Assembly: GCA_003484865.1 (NCBI GenBank)
Contig: DMZT01000148.1
Location: 1 to 9,388, forward strand
Length of the DNA: 9,388 nucleotides
Source: Stenotrophomonas sp.
GTDB taxonomy: Bacteria > Pseudomonadota > Gammaproteobacteria > Xanthomonadales > Xanthomonadaceae
Reading direction: 5' to 3'
This document shows positions 1 to 5,631 of the stretch, one piece after another. Positions within the stretch are counted from its first letter, which is position 1, and each line of letters starts with the position of its first letter. A program made the position numbers and the translations under genes. The notes below the pieces were generated by a model that was not told where the DNA came from, did no database searches, and saw only the letters and a list, made by a program, of their open reading frames with translations.

Positions 1-2
1 GC

Positions 3-1727
3 GCCGATCGCAGCGGCCGCTGGCAGGCGACCCTGCCCGCGTTGCCGGCCGGCGGCCCGCATGTGTTGAACGTGGCCTCGCAGGGGCGGCAGCAGCGCGT
101 GGATGACGTGCTCATCGGTGACGTGTGGCTGTGCAGTGGCCAATCCAACATGGCCCTGCCGGTGGAGCGCACGCTGGATGCCCGCGCCGAACTGGCGGCG
201 GCCACCCACGATCGCATCCGCCTGCTGCAGATTCCGGCCCAGGACAGCGCGGTGCCGACGCAGCGCTTCGCCGATGCACCGCAGTGGCAGGCCGCCACGC
301 CCGACACCGTGCGGGGGTTTTCGGCCACGTGTTACTACTTTGCGCGCGCGCTTCAACGCGACGTGGATGTGCCGATGGGGCTGGTCAATGCGTCGTGGAA
401 CGGGTCGCGCATCGAGGCCTGGACACGCGCCGATGCGCTGCGCCGGGTCGATGGGCAGGCGCCGGCCCTGGCCGTGCTGGACCAGTACGCGCAGGACCCG
501 GCGGCGGCACTGGTGGCCTGGGGTGCGCAGTGGGAACAGGCCTGGCAGCGCGATAGTGCCGATAGGCGCCAGCCATGGCGCGTTGACGATACCGGTCCCT
601 GGCAGAGGGCATCCCCCACGACGGCGTGGGTTGCGCCGGCACTGGCCGACCACCTTGGCATGGGCTGGTACCGCACCACGCTGCAGCTCGACGCCGCGCA
701 GGCCGGGCAGCCCAGCGTGCTGGAGTTGGGGCGGATCGACGAACTGGACACCACCTGGATCAACGGTCGCATCGTGGGCAGCAGCTTCGGTGCCGGGCTG
801 GCGCGACGCTATGTGCTGCCGGCCGGCACGCTGCACGCCGGTGCGAACACGCTGGTGGTCAACGTGCTCAACACGTATCGCGAAGGAGGCCTGCCGGCGG
901 AGCCGCGTGCACTGCGGTTGGCTGACAGGTCACGCCTGCCGCTTGCCGGCCCGTGGGACTACCAGACAGTACCGGCAGCCCAGCGCATGCCACCGACCGC
1001 GCCGTGGCTGTCGTCGTGGGGCATGGGCACCCTCCACAACGGCATGGTGTCGCCGCTGGCCGGGTATGGCCTGCGGGGCGCGCTGTGGTACCAGGGGGAA
1101 TCCAATACGTTCGAGGCTGGGGCCTATGCCGCGAAATTGGCCGCCTATCGTGCCAGCCTGCGCGCCAGCTTCGGCAGCGCGCTGCCGCTGCTGGTAGTGC
1201 AGCTGTCCGGCTTCGGCCCGGCGCCGCTGCAACCAGAGGCCAGCGACTGGGCGCAACTGCGGGAGGCGCAGCGCAGGGTCGTGGCGACCGATCCGCACGC
1301 GGCGCTGGTGGTGGCGCTGGATATCGGCGAGCACGACGACCTGCACCCGGCCAACAAGCAGGCAGTGGGGCAACGCCTGGCGCGTGCCGCGCTTCATCTG
1401 GCCTACGCCGATCCTGCGCCAGCGTCCGGGCCGGTGCCGGTGCAGGCACGCCGCGATGGCAACGGCGTGCGTGTTGCCTTTGCCGACATCGAGAGCGGAC
1501 TGGTCGCTCACGGAGGACTGTCGCCGGTCGGTTTTGAACTCTGCGGGGATACCCAGGCCAGCTGCCGCTACGCGCAGGCGCATATAGACGGCAACGACGT
1601 GGTGCTTGAGGCCGACGGCGCAGGGCAGGCTACCCGGGTCCGGTATGGATGGGCGGGCAGCCCGGTCATTACGCTCTACGACCGCAACGGCTTGCCCGCC
1701 GGGCCGTTCGAGGTGCCCATCCGGTAG
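3..1727 (+). CDS. Sialate O-acetylesterase (SASA/SGNH-type esterase), 5'-truncated by window edge
   Basis: This enzyme removes O-acetyl groups from sialic acid or a related glycan, probably in the periplasm or outside the cell. The frame is open to the left edge and reads DRSGRW...LPAGGPHVLNV before base 60, which is typical internal sequence of the family, so the true start and any signal peptide lie outside the window. Counting from the TTG at 42 as residue 1, the catalytic serine is Ser35 in GQSNM (TCC at 144-146). A second conserved block, WYQGESN, lies near residues 349-355. The DLHPANK block near residue 433 carries the likely catalytic Asp433 and His435. Between the two halves of the catalytic domain, about residues 207-280, is a beta-sandwich, carbohydrate-binding-like insert (GMGWYRTTLQLD ... 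ANTLVVNVLNT), as in many bacterial family members. About 575 codons are present; I expect fewer than 100 residues to be missing. The family call is firm. The exact substrate is inferred, since other acetylated glycans are possible. Confidence 0.9.
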   Translation, partial: ADRSGRWQATLPALPAGGPHVLNVASQGRQQRVDDVLIGDVWLCSGQSNMALPVERTLDARAELAAATHDRIRLLQIPAQDSAVPTQRFADAPQWQAATPDTVRGFSATCYYFARALQRDVDVPMGLVNASWNGSRIEAWTRADALRRVDGQAPALAVLDQYAQDPAAALVAWGAQWEQAWQRDSADRRQPWRVDDTGPWQRASPTTAWVAPALADHLGMGWYRTTLQLDAAQAGQPSVLELGRIDELDTTWINGRIVGSSFGAGLARRYVLPAGTLHAGANTLVVNVLNTYREGGLPAEPRALRLADRSRLPLAGPWDYQTVPAAQRMPPTAPWLSSWGMGTLHNGMVSPLAGYGLRGALWYQGESNTFEAGAYAAKLAAYRASLRASFGSALPLLVVQLSGFGPAPLQPEASDWAQLREAQRRVVATDPHAALVVALDIGEHDDLHPANKQAVGQRLARAALHLAYADPAPASGPVPVQARRDGNGVRVAFADIESGLVAHGGLSPVGFELCGDTQASCRYAQAHIDGNDVVLEADGAGQATRVRYGWAGSPVITLYDRNGLPAGPFEVPIR

Positions 1728-1788
1728 CGCCCGCGTTGCATATGGCCTTGAGAAGATAACCCTCTTTGATGTGCTCGAACGGTTTCTG

Positions 1789-1820
1789 CAACCGACGTGG
1801 GGTGTCGCCGCAGCCGGTTG
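1789..1820. terminator. Weak inverted repeat between convergent genes
   Basis: CAACCG at 1789-1794 is perfectly complementary to CGGTTG at 1815-1820, with a 20-nt loop that can form a smaller inner stem (CGACG with TGTCG). It sits in the 103-bp gap between the ends of the esterase and cca genes, where a bidirectional terminator would be expected. There is no T-tract on either side and the stem is short, so this is only a candidate. The rest of the gap shows nothing recognisable. Confidence 0.25.
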
Positions 1821-1830
1821 ATCCCGTAGG

Positions 1831-3051
1831 TCAACGCACCGCCGCAATCGCCCGCGTACGCGCTTTGGCCAGCGCTTCACCCACCGCCGGTCCCTTCAGG
1901 TGGGTGAGGTCCAGGTCGCGCGCCTGGACCGCCAGCGCCGCCTGGTGCAGGCGGGTGAGCGTGGTGCCCTGCGGGTAGTCGCTGTCCTCGAAGCCCAGTC
2001 GGCCGCGCTTGTCGGCCTCGCAGCACAGCGCGATCTGCGCGATCCGCTCCGGGCGACGGAAGCCGTCGCACCGGGCCAGCAGCTCCAGCACGGTGGCATC
2101 GCGCAATTCGTCGATGCGGTGCACGTTGAGATGATCGCGGCAGACCGCTTCGGCCAACTGGCGGTGATCGACCGGCACTTTCAGGCGCTCGGCCAGGGCA
2201 CGCAGCGGGGCCACCCCGCGCTGCTCATGCATGATGTGGCGCGGCCATTCCTCTGGCGGGGTCAGGCCCTTGCCGAGGTCGTGGGTCAGCGCGGCGAAGC
2301 CGATCAGGTCATCGCCCGGGGCCAGCTGCGCGGCCATGTCGCTGACCATTTCCTGGTGCACGCCGGTATCCACTTCGGGGTGGAACTCCGCGCGCTGCGG
2401 CACGCCATACAGTGCTTCCAGCTCGGGCAGGATCGGGCCCAGTGCATGGGCATCATGCAGCGTGCGCAGGAAGGCGGATGGCCGCGCGGAGGCGAGGGCG
2501 CGTCGCAGCTCCTGCCAGACACGCTCGGGCACCAGTGCCTCAAGCTCACCGCTGGCGGCGATCTGCTGCATCAGGGCCATCGTCTCCTCGGCCACGGTGA
2601 AGCCGGCTGGGGCAAAGCGCGCCATGAAGCGGGCCGCACGCAGCACGCGCAGCGGATCTTCGATGAAGGCCGGACCGACGTGGCGCAGCACCCGCTGTTG
2701 GATATCACGCACGCCCCCATACGGATCCACCAACGTACCGGTGGCCTCATCGCAGGCGATCGCGTTGATGGTGAAATCGCGCCGCTGCAGGTCTTCTTCC
2801 AGCGTCACCGACGGGTCGGCATCCACCACGAAACCGCGGTAGCCGCGCCCGGATTTGCGCTCGGTGCGGGCCAGTGCGTATTCCTCGCCGGTGTCCGGAT
2901 GCAGGAACACCGGGAAATCACGGCCCACGGCCTTGTAGCCCTGCGCTTCCATCTCCGTCTGGGTGGCGCCCACCACTACCCAATCGCGGTCACCGGGGGG
3001 CTGCTGCAACAGGCGGTCGCGTACGGCGCCGCCAACAAGATAGATCTTCAT
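1831..3051 (-). CDS. cca: Multifunctional CCA-adding tRNA nucleotidyltransferase
   Basis: This cytoplasmic enzyme adds or repairs the 3'-terminal CCA of tRNAs from CTP and ATP without a nucleic-acid template. The protein has 406 residues, close to the roughly 410 of the E. coli enzyme. It opens with the class II nucleotidyltransferase signature GGAVRD at residues 7-12 and the metal-binding DRD pair Asp21/Asp23. The nucleotide-selection part follows, with RRDFTINA at 90-97, [12 protein letters not shown] at 131-142 and ERVWQE at 176-181. A C-terminal HD phosphohydrolase domain includes HPEVDTGVH at 224-232 and the metal-binding His257-Asp258 (THDLGKG). This indicates the long gammaproteobacterial form with 2',3'-cyclic phosphodiesterase and phosphatase activity as well as nucleotidyltransferase activity. 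The ATG at 3049-3051 fits the family N-terminus exactly, although only a poor Shine-Dalgarno precedes it. The gene lies 55 bp downstream of slt on the same strand and is probably cotranscribed with it. Confidence 0.97.
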   Translation of the reverse strand: MKIYLVGGAVRDRLLQQPPGDRDWVVVGATQTEMEAQGYKAVGRDFPVFLHPDTGEEYALARTERKSGRGYRGFVVDADPSVTLEEDLQRRDFTINAIACDEATGTLVDPYGGVRDIQQRVLRHVGPAFIEDPLRVLRAARFMARFAPAGFTVAEETMALMQQIAASGELEALVPERVWQELRRALASARPSAFLRTLHDAHALGPILPELEALYGVPQRAEFHPEVDTGVHQEMVSDMAAQLAPGDDLIGFAALTHDLGKGLTPPEEWPRHIMHEQRGVAPLRALAERLKVPVDHRQLAEAVCRDHLNVHRIDELRDATVLELLARCDGFRRPERIAQIALCCEADKRGRLGFEDSDYPQGTTLTRLHQAALAVQARDLDLTHLKGPAVGEALAKARTRAIAAVR

Positions 3052-3087
3052 GCGCCCATGATGCCGCAGTGGGCCAAGGCGACGCCA

Positions 3088-3107
3088 ACCGGCATACCGG
3101 GGCCGGT
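3088..3107 (-). other. Small hairpin between slt and cca
   Basis: ACCGGC at 3088-3093 pairs perfectly with GCCGGT at 3102-3107, leaving an 8-nt loop, and the stem abuts the slt stop codon. In the leftward transcript it would form just after slt and before cca. There is no T-tract, so it could be a weak attenuator, an mRNA processing or stability element, or chance in GC-rich DNA. Confidence 0.3.
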
Positions 3108-5083
3108 CAGTCGCCGCCCTTGTCTGCGTTGGCCGCGCAGGCGAAGGTCTTGCGCTTGACCTGCAGGCGGCCGTTCATGCGATCGGTCACCGGCAGCGCG
3201 TCGCCGTTCAAGCGCCAGTCGTAGATCACGCTGAAGGCCAGGATGCGCGCGACGTACTCGCGGGTTTCCTTGTAGCTGATCGTCTCGATCCAGATGTCCG
3301 GATCGAACCCTGGGCGCTGCGACTGCCAGCGGGCGGTCGGGGTCGGGCCGGCGTTGTAGGCGGCAATCGTGACGTAGGGCAGGCCCTCGTACTTGTTCAT
3401 CAGCTGGCGCAGGTAGGCCGTGCCGATGGCAATGTTGGTGTCGGGGTCGTAGAGGCTGGCGGCGCCGCCGTAGTTGGTCAGGCCGATCGATTTGGCCACG
3501 GCCGCGCCGGTGGTGGGCAGGACCTGCATCAGGCCCATGGCGTTGGCCGGCGAGCGGGCCTTCGGGTTGAAGATGCTCTCGGCACGGATCTCCGCGGCGA
3601 CCCAGGCCGGGTCGATGGCATTGCGTGCGGACTCGCGGCGGATGCTGTCGTCGTGGTGCAGCGGGAAGCGCAGCGAGTACAGGCGCTGCTCGTCCGGGGT
3701 CTTGCCGAGCGAGAACACCGCACGGTCGAACCAGCCGTTGTCGCGGGCCACTTCCACGGCGAGACGACGCTGCGTGTTGTCATAGCGGCTCAGCGCATCG
3801 TTCCACTCGGCCACGGCCCAGCCGGCACGTTCGATCTTGAACAGTTCCATCGCCCGCACGATCGCCGGGTCCCGCGCGACCGCCGCCTGCGCCTGGGCGC
3901 TGTCGTTGGGTTCCCACGGGCACAGCGTGTAGTTCTGGCCGAGCTGGTCGGCGGCCAGGAAGCCATGGAAGGTGGCCGCACGGGCCGCCTCACGGAAGGC
4001 CGCCTGCGCTTCGCTGCGTTTGCCGGTCTTGTCCAGCATGCGCGCTTCGAAATAACGCCAGCGCGAGTCGGCCCGCTGGGTGGGGCCCATCTTGCGGATG
4101 GCGGTCAGTGCGGCTGGCCAGTCGCCGCGCGACAGCGCTTCGCGCGTGCGCCATTCGTGCAGGCGCTCGTCGTACGCCGATTCGGGCACCGCATTGAGGC
4201 GACGGGCGGAGTCGGGACCGTACGAGGCCACCGTCCACAGCGCGATCTGGTACAGCACCTGCGCGCGCTGCGCGGCGCTCAGCTGCAGGGCATCGGCGTA
4301 CTGCGGCAACTGCTGTTCGGTGGCCCCGGGATCGGCCTTGGCCAGCTTGGCCAGGCCATCGGTGGCGATGCGCCGGCTGCGCTCATTGCGCGGCCAGTTC
4401 AGCGCGCTGGCGTTGGGCTTGTCGACGAAGGCGGCATACGTGTTGGCCAGGGCCAGATCGGCCGCGGGTAGCCCGCGCGCCGCACTGCGCATCACCGCAG
4501 GCTGCTGCTCATCGGCCGCCGCGTCGATACGTGCCCAGCGCAGCTCCGCGCTCAGGGCGCCCTTGGCATCCAGTACAGCGAACACCGGGTCGCAGGCATC
4601 GGGCAGCGACTTGCCGGTGCTGCGCCAGATCGCCTGCGCCTCGCTGACCCACTGCGCATCGGCTTTGCCGGTGGCCTGGCGCGCGTTGAGCTGTGCACAG
4701 CGCAGGCCGGCGTTGGAGGTGTCGGTCCAGTTGGCCAGCAGCGTCGGCCAATCCTGGCGCCGCGCCACCGCCGGCAGCCATACGTTGCGGAAGCTGGTGG
4801 CCACGGCCTGGCCGTTGTAACGCTTCAGGAAGTCCTGGGCCTGCGCATTGCTGACGGTGTCGATGTTGCGCCGCAGGTTCGCGAATTCGACCCAGCCATA
4901 CAGCGGGTGCCGGCTCAATGCGGCCGCCTGGGCAGGATCGAACTGGCCGCGCTCGGCATTGTCGATCACGGCCTTGAGCTGCGCGCGCTGGGCATCCAGG
5001 TTCTGGGCATCGGCCACCGGGCTGACCCCGGTGCAGGCCAGCAGGACGGTCGCGCTGAAGAAATACAGGGGAAGTCGAGTCAT
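3107..5083 (-). CDS. slt: Lytic murein transglycosylase, Slt70-like (GH23, family 1A)
   Basis: This enzyme cleaves the beta-1,4 bond between MurNAc and GlcNAc in peptidoglycan, forming 1,6-anhydroMurNAc ends, and acts in the periplasm. Numbered from the chosen ATG at 5081-5083, the protein has 658 residues, near the usual Slt70 length. It has an export signal (1-26), a long helical superhelix region (about 30-400), a linker-type L domain (about 404-470) and the catalytic domain (about 485-610). The catalytic acid is Glu502 in [12 protein letters not shown]. It is followed by GLMQVLP (517-523) and AYNAGP with Tyr576, all family hallmarks. A start at 5191 would add 36 residues before the signal peptide and is unlikely. 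ATG at 5093-5095 (MLSGMTRL) is a possible alternative; neither site has a clear Shine-Dalgarno. The signal contains LLAC with Cys17, a possible lipobox, but also an ADA-Q site at 26/27 for ordinary signal peptidase, so the mature form is uncertain. Cca follows on the same strand. Confidence 0.95.
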   Translation of the reverse strand: MTRLPLYFFSATVLLACTGVSPVADAQNLDAQRAQLKAVIDNAERGQFDPAQAAALSRHPLYGWVEFANLRRNIDTVSNAQAQDFLKRYNGQAVATSFRNVWLPAVARRQDWPTLLANWTDTSNAGLRCAQLNARQATGKADAQWVSEAQAIWRSTGKSLPDACDPVFAVLDAKGALSAELRWARIDAAADEQQPAVMRSAARGLPAADLALANTYAAFVDKPNASALNWPRNERSRRIATDGLAKLAKADPGATEQQLPQYADALQLSAAQRAQVLYQIALWTVASYGPDSARRLNAVPESAYDERLHEWRTREALSRGDWPAALTAIRKMGPTQRADSRWRYFEARMLDKTGKRSEAQAAFREAARAATFHGFLAADQLGQNYTLCPWEPNDSAQAQAAVARDPAIVRAMELFKIERAGWAVAEWNDALSRYDNTQRRLAVEVARDNGWFDRAVFSLGKTPDEQRLYSLRFPLHHDDSIRRESARNAIDPAWVAAEIRAESIFNPKARSPANAMGLMQVLPTTGAAVAKSIGLTNYGGAASLYDPDTNIAIGTAYLRQLMNKYEGLPYVTIAAYNAGPTPTARWQSQRPGFDPDIWIETISYKETREYVARILAFSVIYDWRLNGDALPVTDRMNGRLQVKRKTFACAANADKGGD

Positions 5084-5171
5084 GCCGGAAAGCATAACGG
5101 CGCGGGGTGAAAGGGAGTGAGGGCAAGCCGACTCGAGGATGAACAGCTGCCGCTGAGGCGGGCCATTCGCA

Positions 5172-5197
5172 TCACCGGTCCATCGCTCCACCGGTGA
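5172..5197. promoter_or_regulatory. Perfect 8-bp inverted repeat, operator-like, upstream of slt
   Basis: TCACCGGT at 5172-5179 is the exact reverse complement of ACCGGTGA at 5190-5197, with a 10-bp spacer. Each arm also contains the self-palindrome ACCGGT, so the two arms are a direct repeat as well. Arm centres are 18 bp apart. The site is about 90 bp upstream of the chosen slt start. The geometry suits a dimeric repressor or activator, but no regulator can be named from the sequence. Confidence 0.4.
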
Positions 5198-5212
5198 CCA
5201 CGGACGTGGGAA

Positions 5213-5271
5213 GCACGTGCCGATCGCGATCCCACCGCATCATGGGCGGTGTAGCACGTGGATGCCCGTGC
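5213..5271. repeat. Cluster of short palindromes and a repeated AGCACGTG
   Basis: Within about 60 bp there are four elements. GCACGTGC at 5213-5220 and GATCGCGATC at 5222-5231 are self-palindromes. CACCGC at 5233-5238 pairs with GCGGTG at 5246-5251 over a 7-nt loop. GCACG at 5254-5258 pairs with CGTGC at 5267-5271. AGCACGTG occurs twice, at 5212-5219 and 5253-5260, 41 bp apart and so about four helical turns. The last hairpin is preceded by GTA at 5251-5253 and reads GTAGCACG, so a decayed GTAG-type REP is another reading. Some of this is expected by chance in GC-rich DNA. Confidence 0.3.
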
Positions 5272-5543
5272 GGGCGACGTTCAACGGCTGCGCACTGAAG
5301 CCGATTCCGGCGCGCTGGATGGCGCAAATGCCAAGGTTCCGGTCGCCACCCGAATCCTGGCATCAAGCGGATGGCGTTCGCGCAGCAGCGGCACGACGCC
5401 CGCCTTGGATGCCTTCAACGACCCTTGAAAACAGCGACATTTGCGTTCCTACGCGTCGCACGGGAGATGCCTCCATAGCTGGACCCTGCGCAGTCGGTTT
5501 TGTCGAATTCCCGTGAAAGCGAGGCGCACGTCACTCCTTCACA

Positions 5544-5562
5544 TTTACAGGTTGTTTACAAA
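5544..5562 (+). promoter_or_regulatory. AT-rich TTTACA direct repeat with embedded TTGT-TT-ACAA dyad
   Basis: TTTACA occurs at 5544-5549 and again at 5555-5560, an 11-bp period of one helical turn. The second copy is part of the dyad TTGT(5552-5555)-TT-ACAA(5558-5561). This AT-rich island stands out in GC-rich DNA about 70-85 bp before the receptor start, just upstream of the leader Shine-Dalgarno. It could be a regulator site or part of the promoter. I could not pair it with a good -35 or -10 partner. Confidence 0.35.
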
Positions 5563-5568
5563 GGAGAC

Positions 5569-5596
5569 GCTGCCGCCATGCAGGGGGCGCGGCAGC
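5569..5596 (+). promoter_or_regulatory. 8-bp hairpin in the receptor leader, enclosing a leader-ORF start codon
   Basis: GCTGCCGC at 5569-5576 and GCGGCAGC at 5589-5596 are perfect reverse complements, with a 12-nt loop. The stem has six G-C pairs in eight and begins three bases after an AAGGAG ribosome-binding site (5561-5566). The loop contains an ATG at 5578-5580. No T-tract follows, so it is not a standard terminator. It may shape translation of the leader ORF or stabilise the mRNA. Confidence 0.45.
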
Positions 5597-5631
5597 CCAG
5601 CCCGACATTCCTTTGGAGAGAGAGCGAATGA
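5578..5631 (+). CDS. Candidate 17-codon leader ORF overlapping the receptor start
   Basis: This reads [17 protein letters not shown] and then TGA. It is preceded by a strong AAGGAG at 5561-5566, with an 11-nt spacer that is somewhat long but usable. Its stop at 5629-5631 overlaps the receptor ATG at 5628-5630 as ATGA, the classic geometry for translational coupling. The receptor's own Shine-Dalgarno lies within its last codons. The frame is also open upstream to a TAG at 5476, so the ORF could be a chance open stretch. The peptide resembles nothing I know and has no run of one amino acid that would suggest a classic attenuator. Its function, if any, would be control of the receptor gene. Confidence 0.35.
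   Translation: MQGARQPSPTFLWRESE
5615..5624 (+). promoter_or_regulatory. Ribosome-binding site of the receptor gene
   Basis: GGAGAG at 5615-5620 (continuing GAGAG) lies seven bases before the ATG at 5628. It decides the start: the in-frame TTG at 5613 would place this purine run inside the coding region and add five charged residues ahead of a good signal peptide. Confidence 0.8.

Larger units (their letters stand above)
5084..5577. promoter_or_regulatory. Divergent intergenic region between slt and the TonB receptor gene
   Basis: This is a long gap between divergently transcribed genes that must hold both promoters. I see no convincing protein-coding gene in it: the open frames give Arg/Pro/Ala-rich, low-information peptides and lack ribosome sites. 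A possible plus-strand promoter is TTGAAA at 5425-5430 with CTACGC 18 bp downstream, but the -10 match is poor. I see no Fur-box-like sequence (GATAAT repeats), which argues against classical iron control of the receptor, though only by eye. Separately listed elements in this gap are the 8-bp dyad at 5172-5197, the dyad-rich stretch at 5213-5271 and the AT-rich repeat at 5544-5562. Confidence 0.5.

Noticed and set aside
1817..1835. GTTGA...TCAAC inverted repeat at the end of cca
   Set aside because: Five-base arms overlapping the stop codon with no T-tract are too weak to call a terminator in GC-rich sequence.
1900..3159. A 419-codon plus-strand open frame covering nearly all of cca
   Set aside because: It is the antisense shadow of a well-conserved gene in GC-rich DNA. 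The peptide shows no recognisable domain and cca carries all family motifs on the other strand.
3653..4471. A 272-codon plus-strand open frame inside slt
   Set aside because: Antisense shadow of slt, with an Arg/Gly/Ala-rich peptide, no ribosome site and no recognisable motif.
5084..5191. Extending slt by 36 codons to an ATG at 5191
   Set aside because: It would bury the signal peptide behind 36 hydrophilic residues and place the 8-bp dyad in coding sequence.
5217..5516. A 99-codon plus-strand frame in the divergent gap, starting with GTG
   Set aside because: The start lies in a palindrome with a poor ribosome site and the peptide is low-information and unrecognised. I treat the region as regulatory.
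5084..5627. A Fur box or other named riboswitch or regulator site for the receptor
   Set aside because: I looked for GATAAT-type repeats and known riboswitch cores by eye and saw none. Only unnamed dyads are present.
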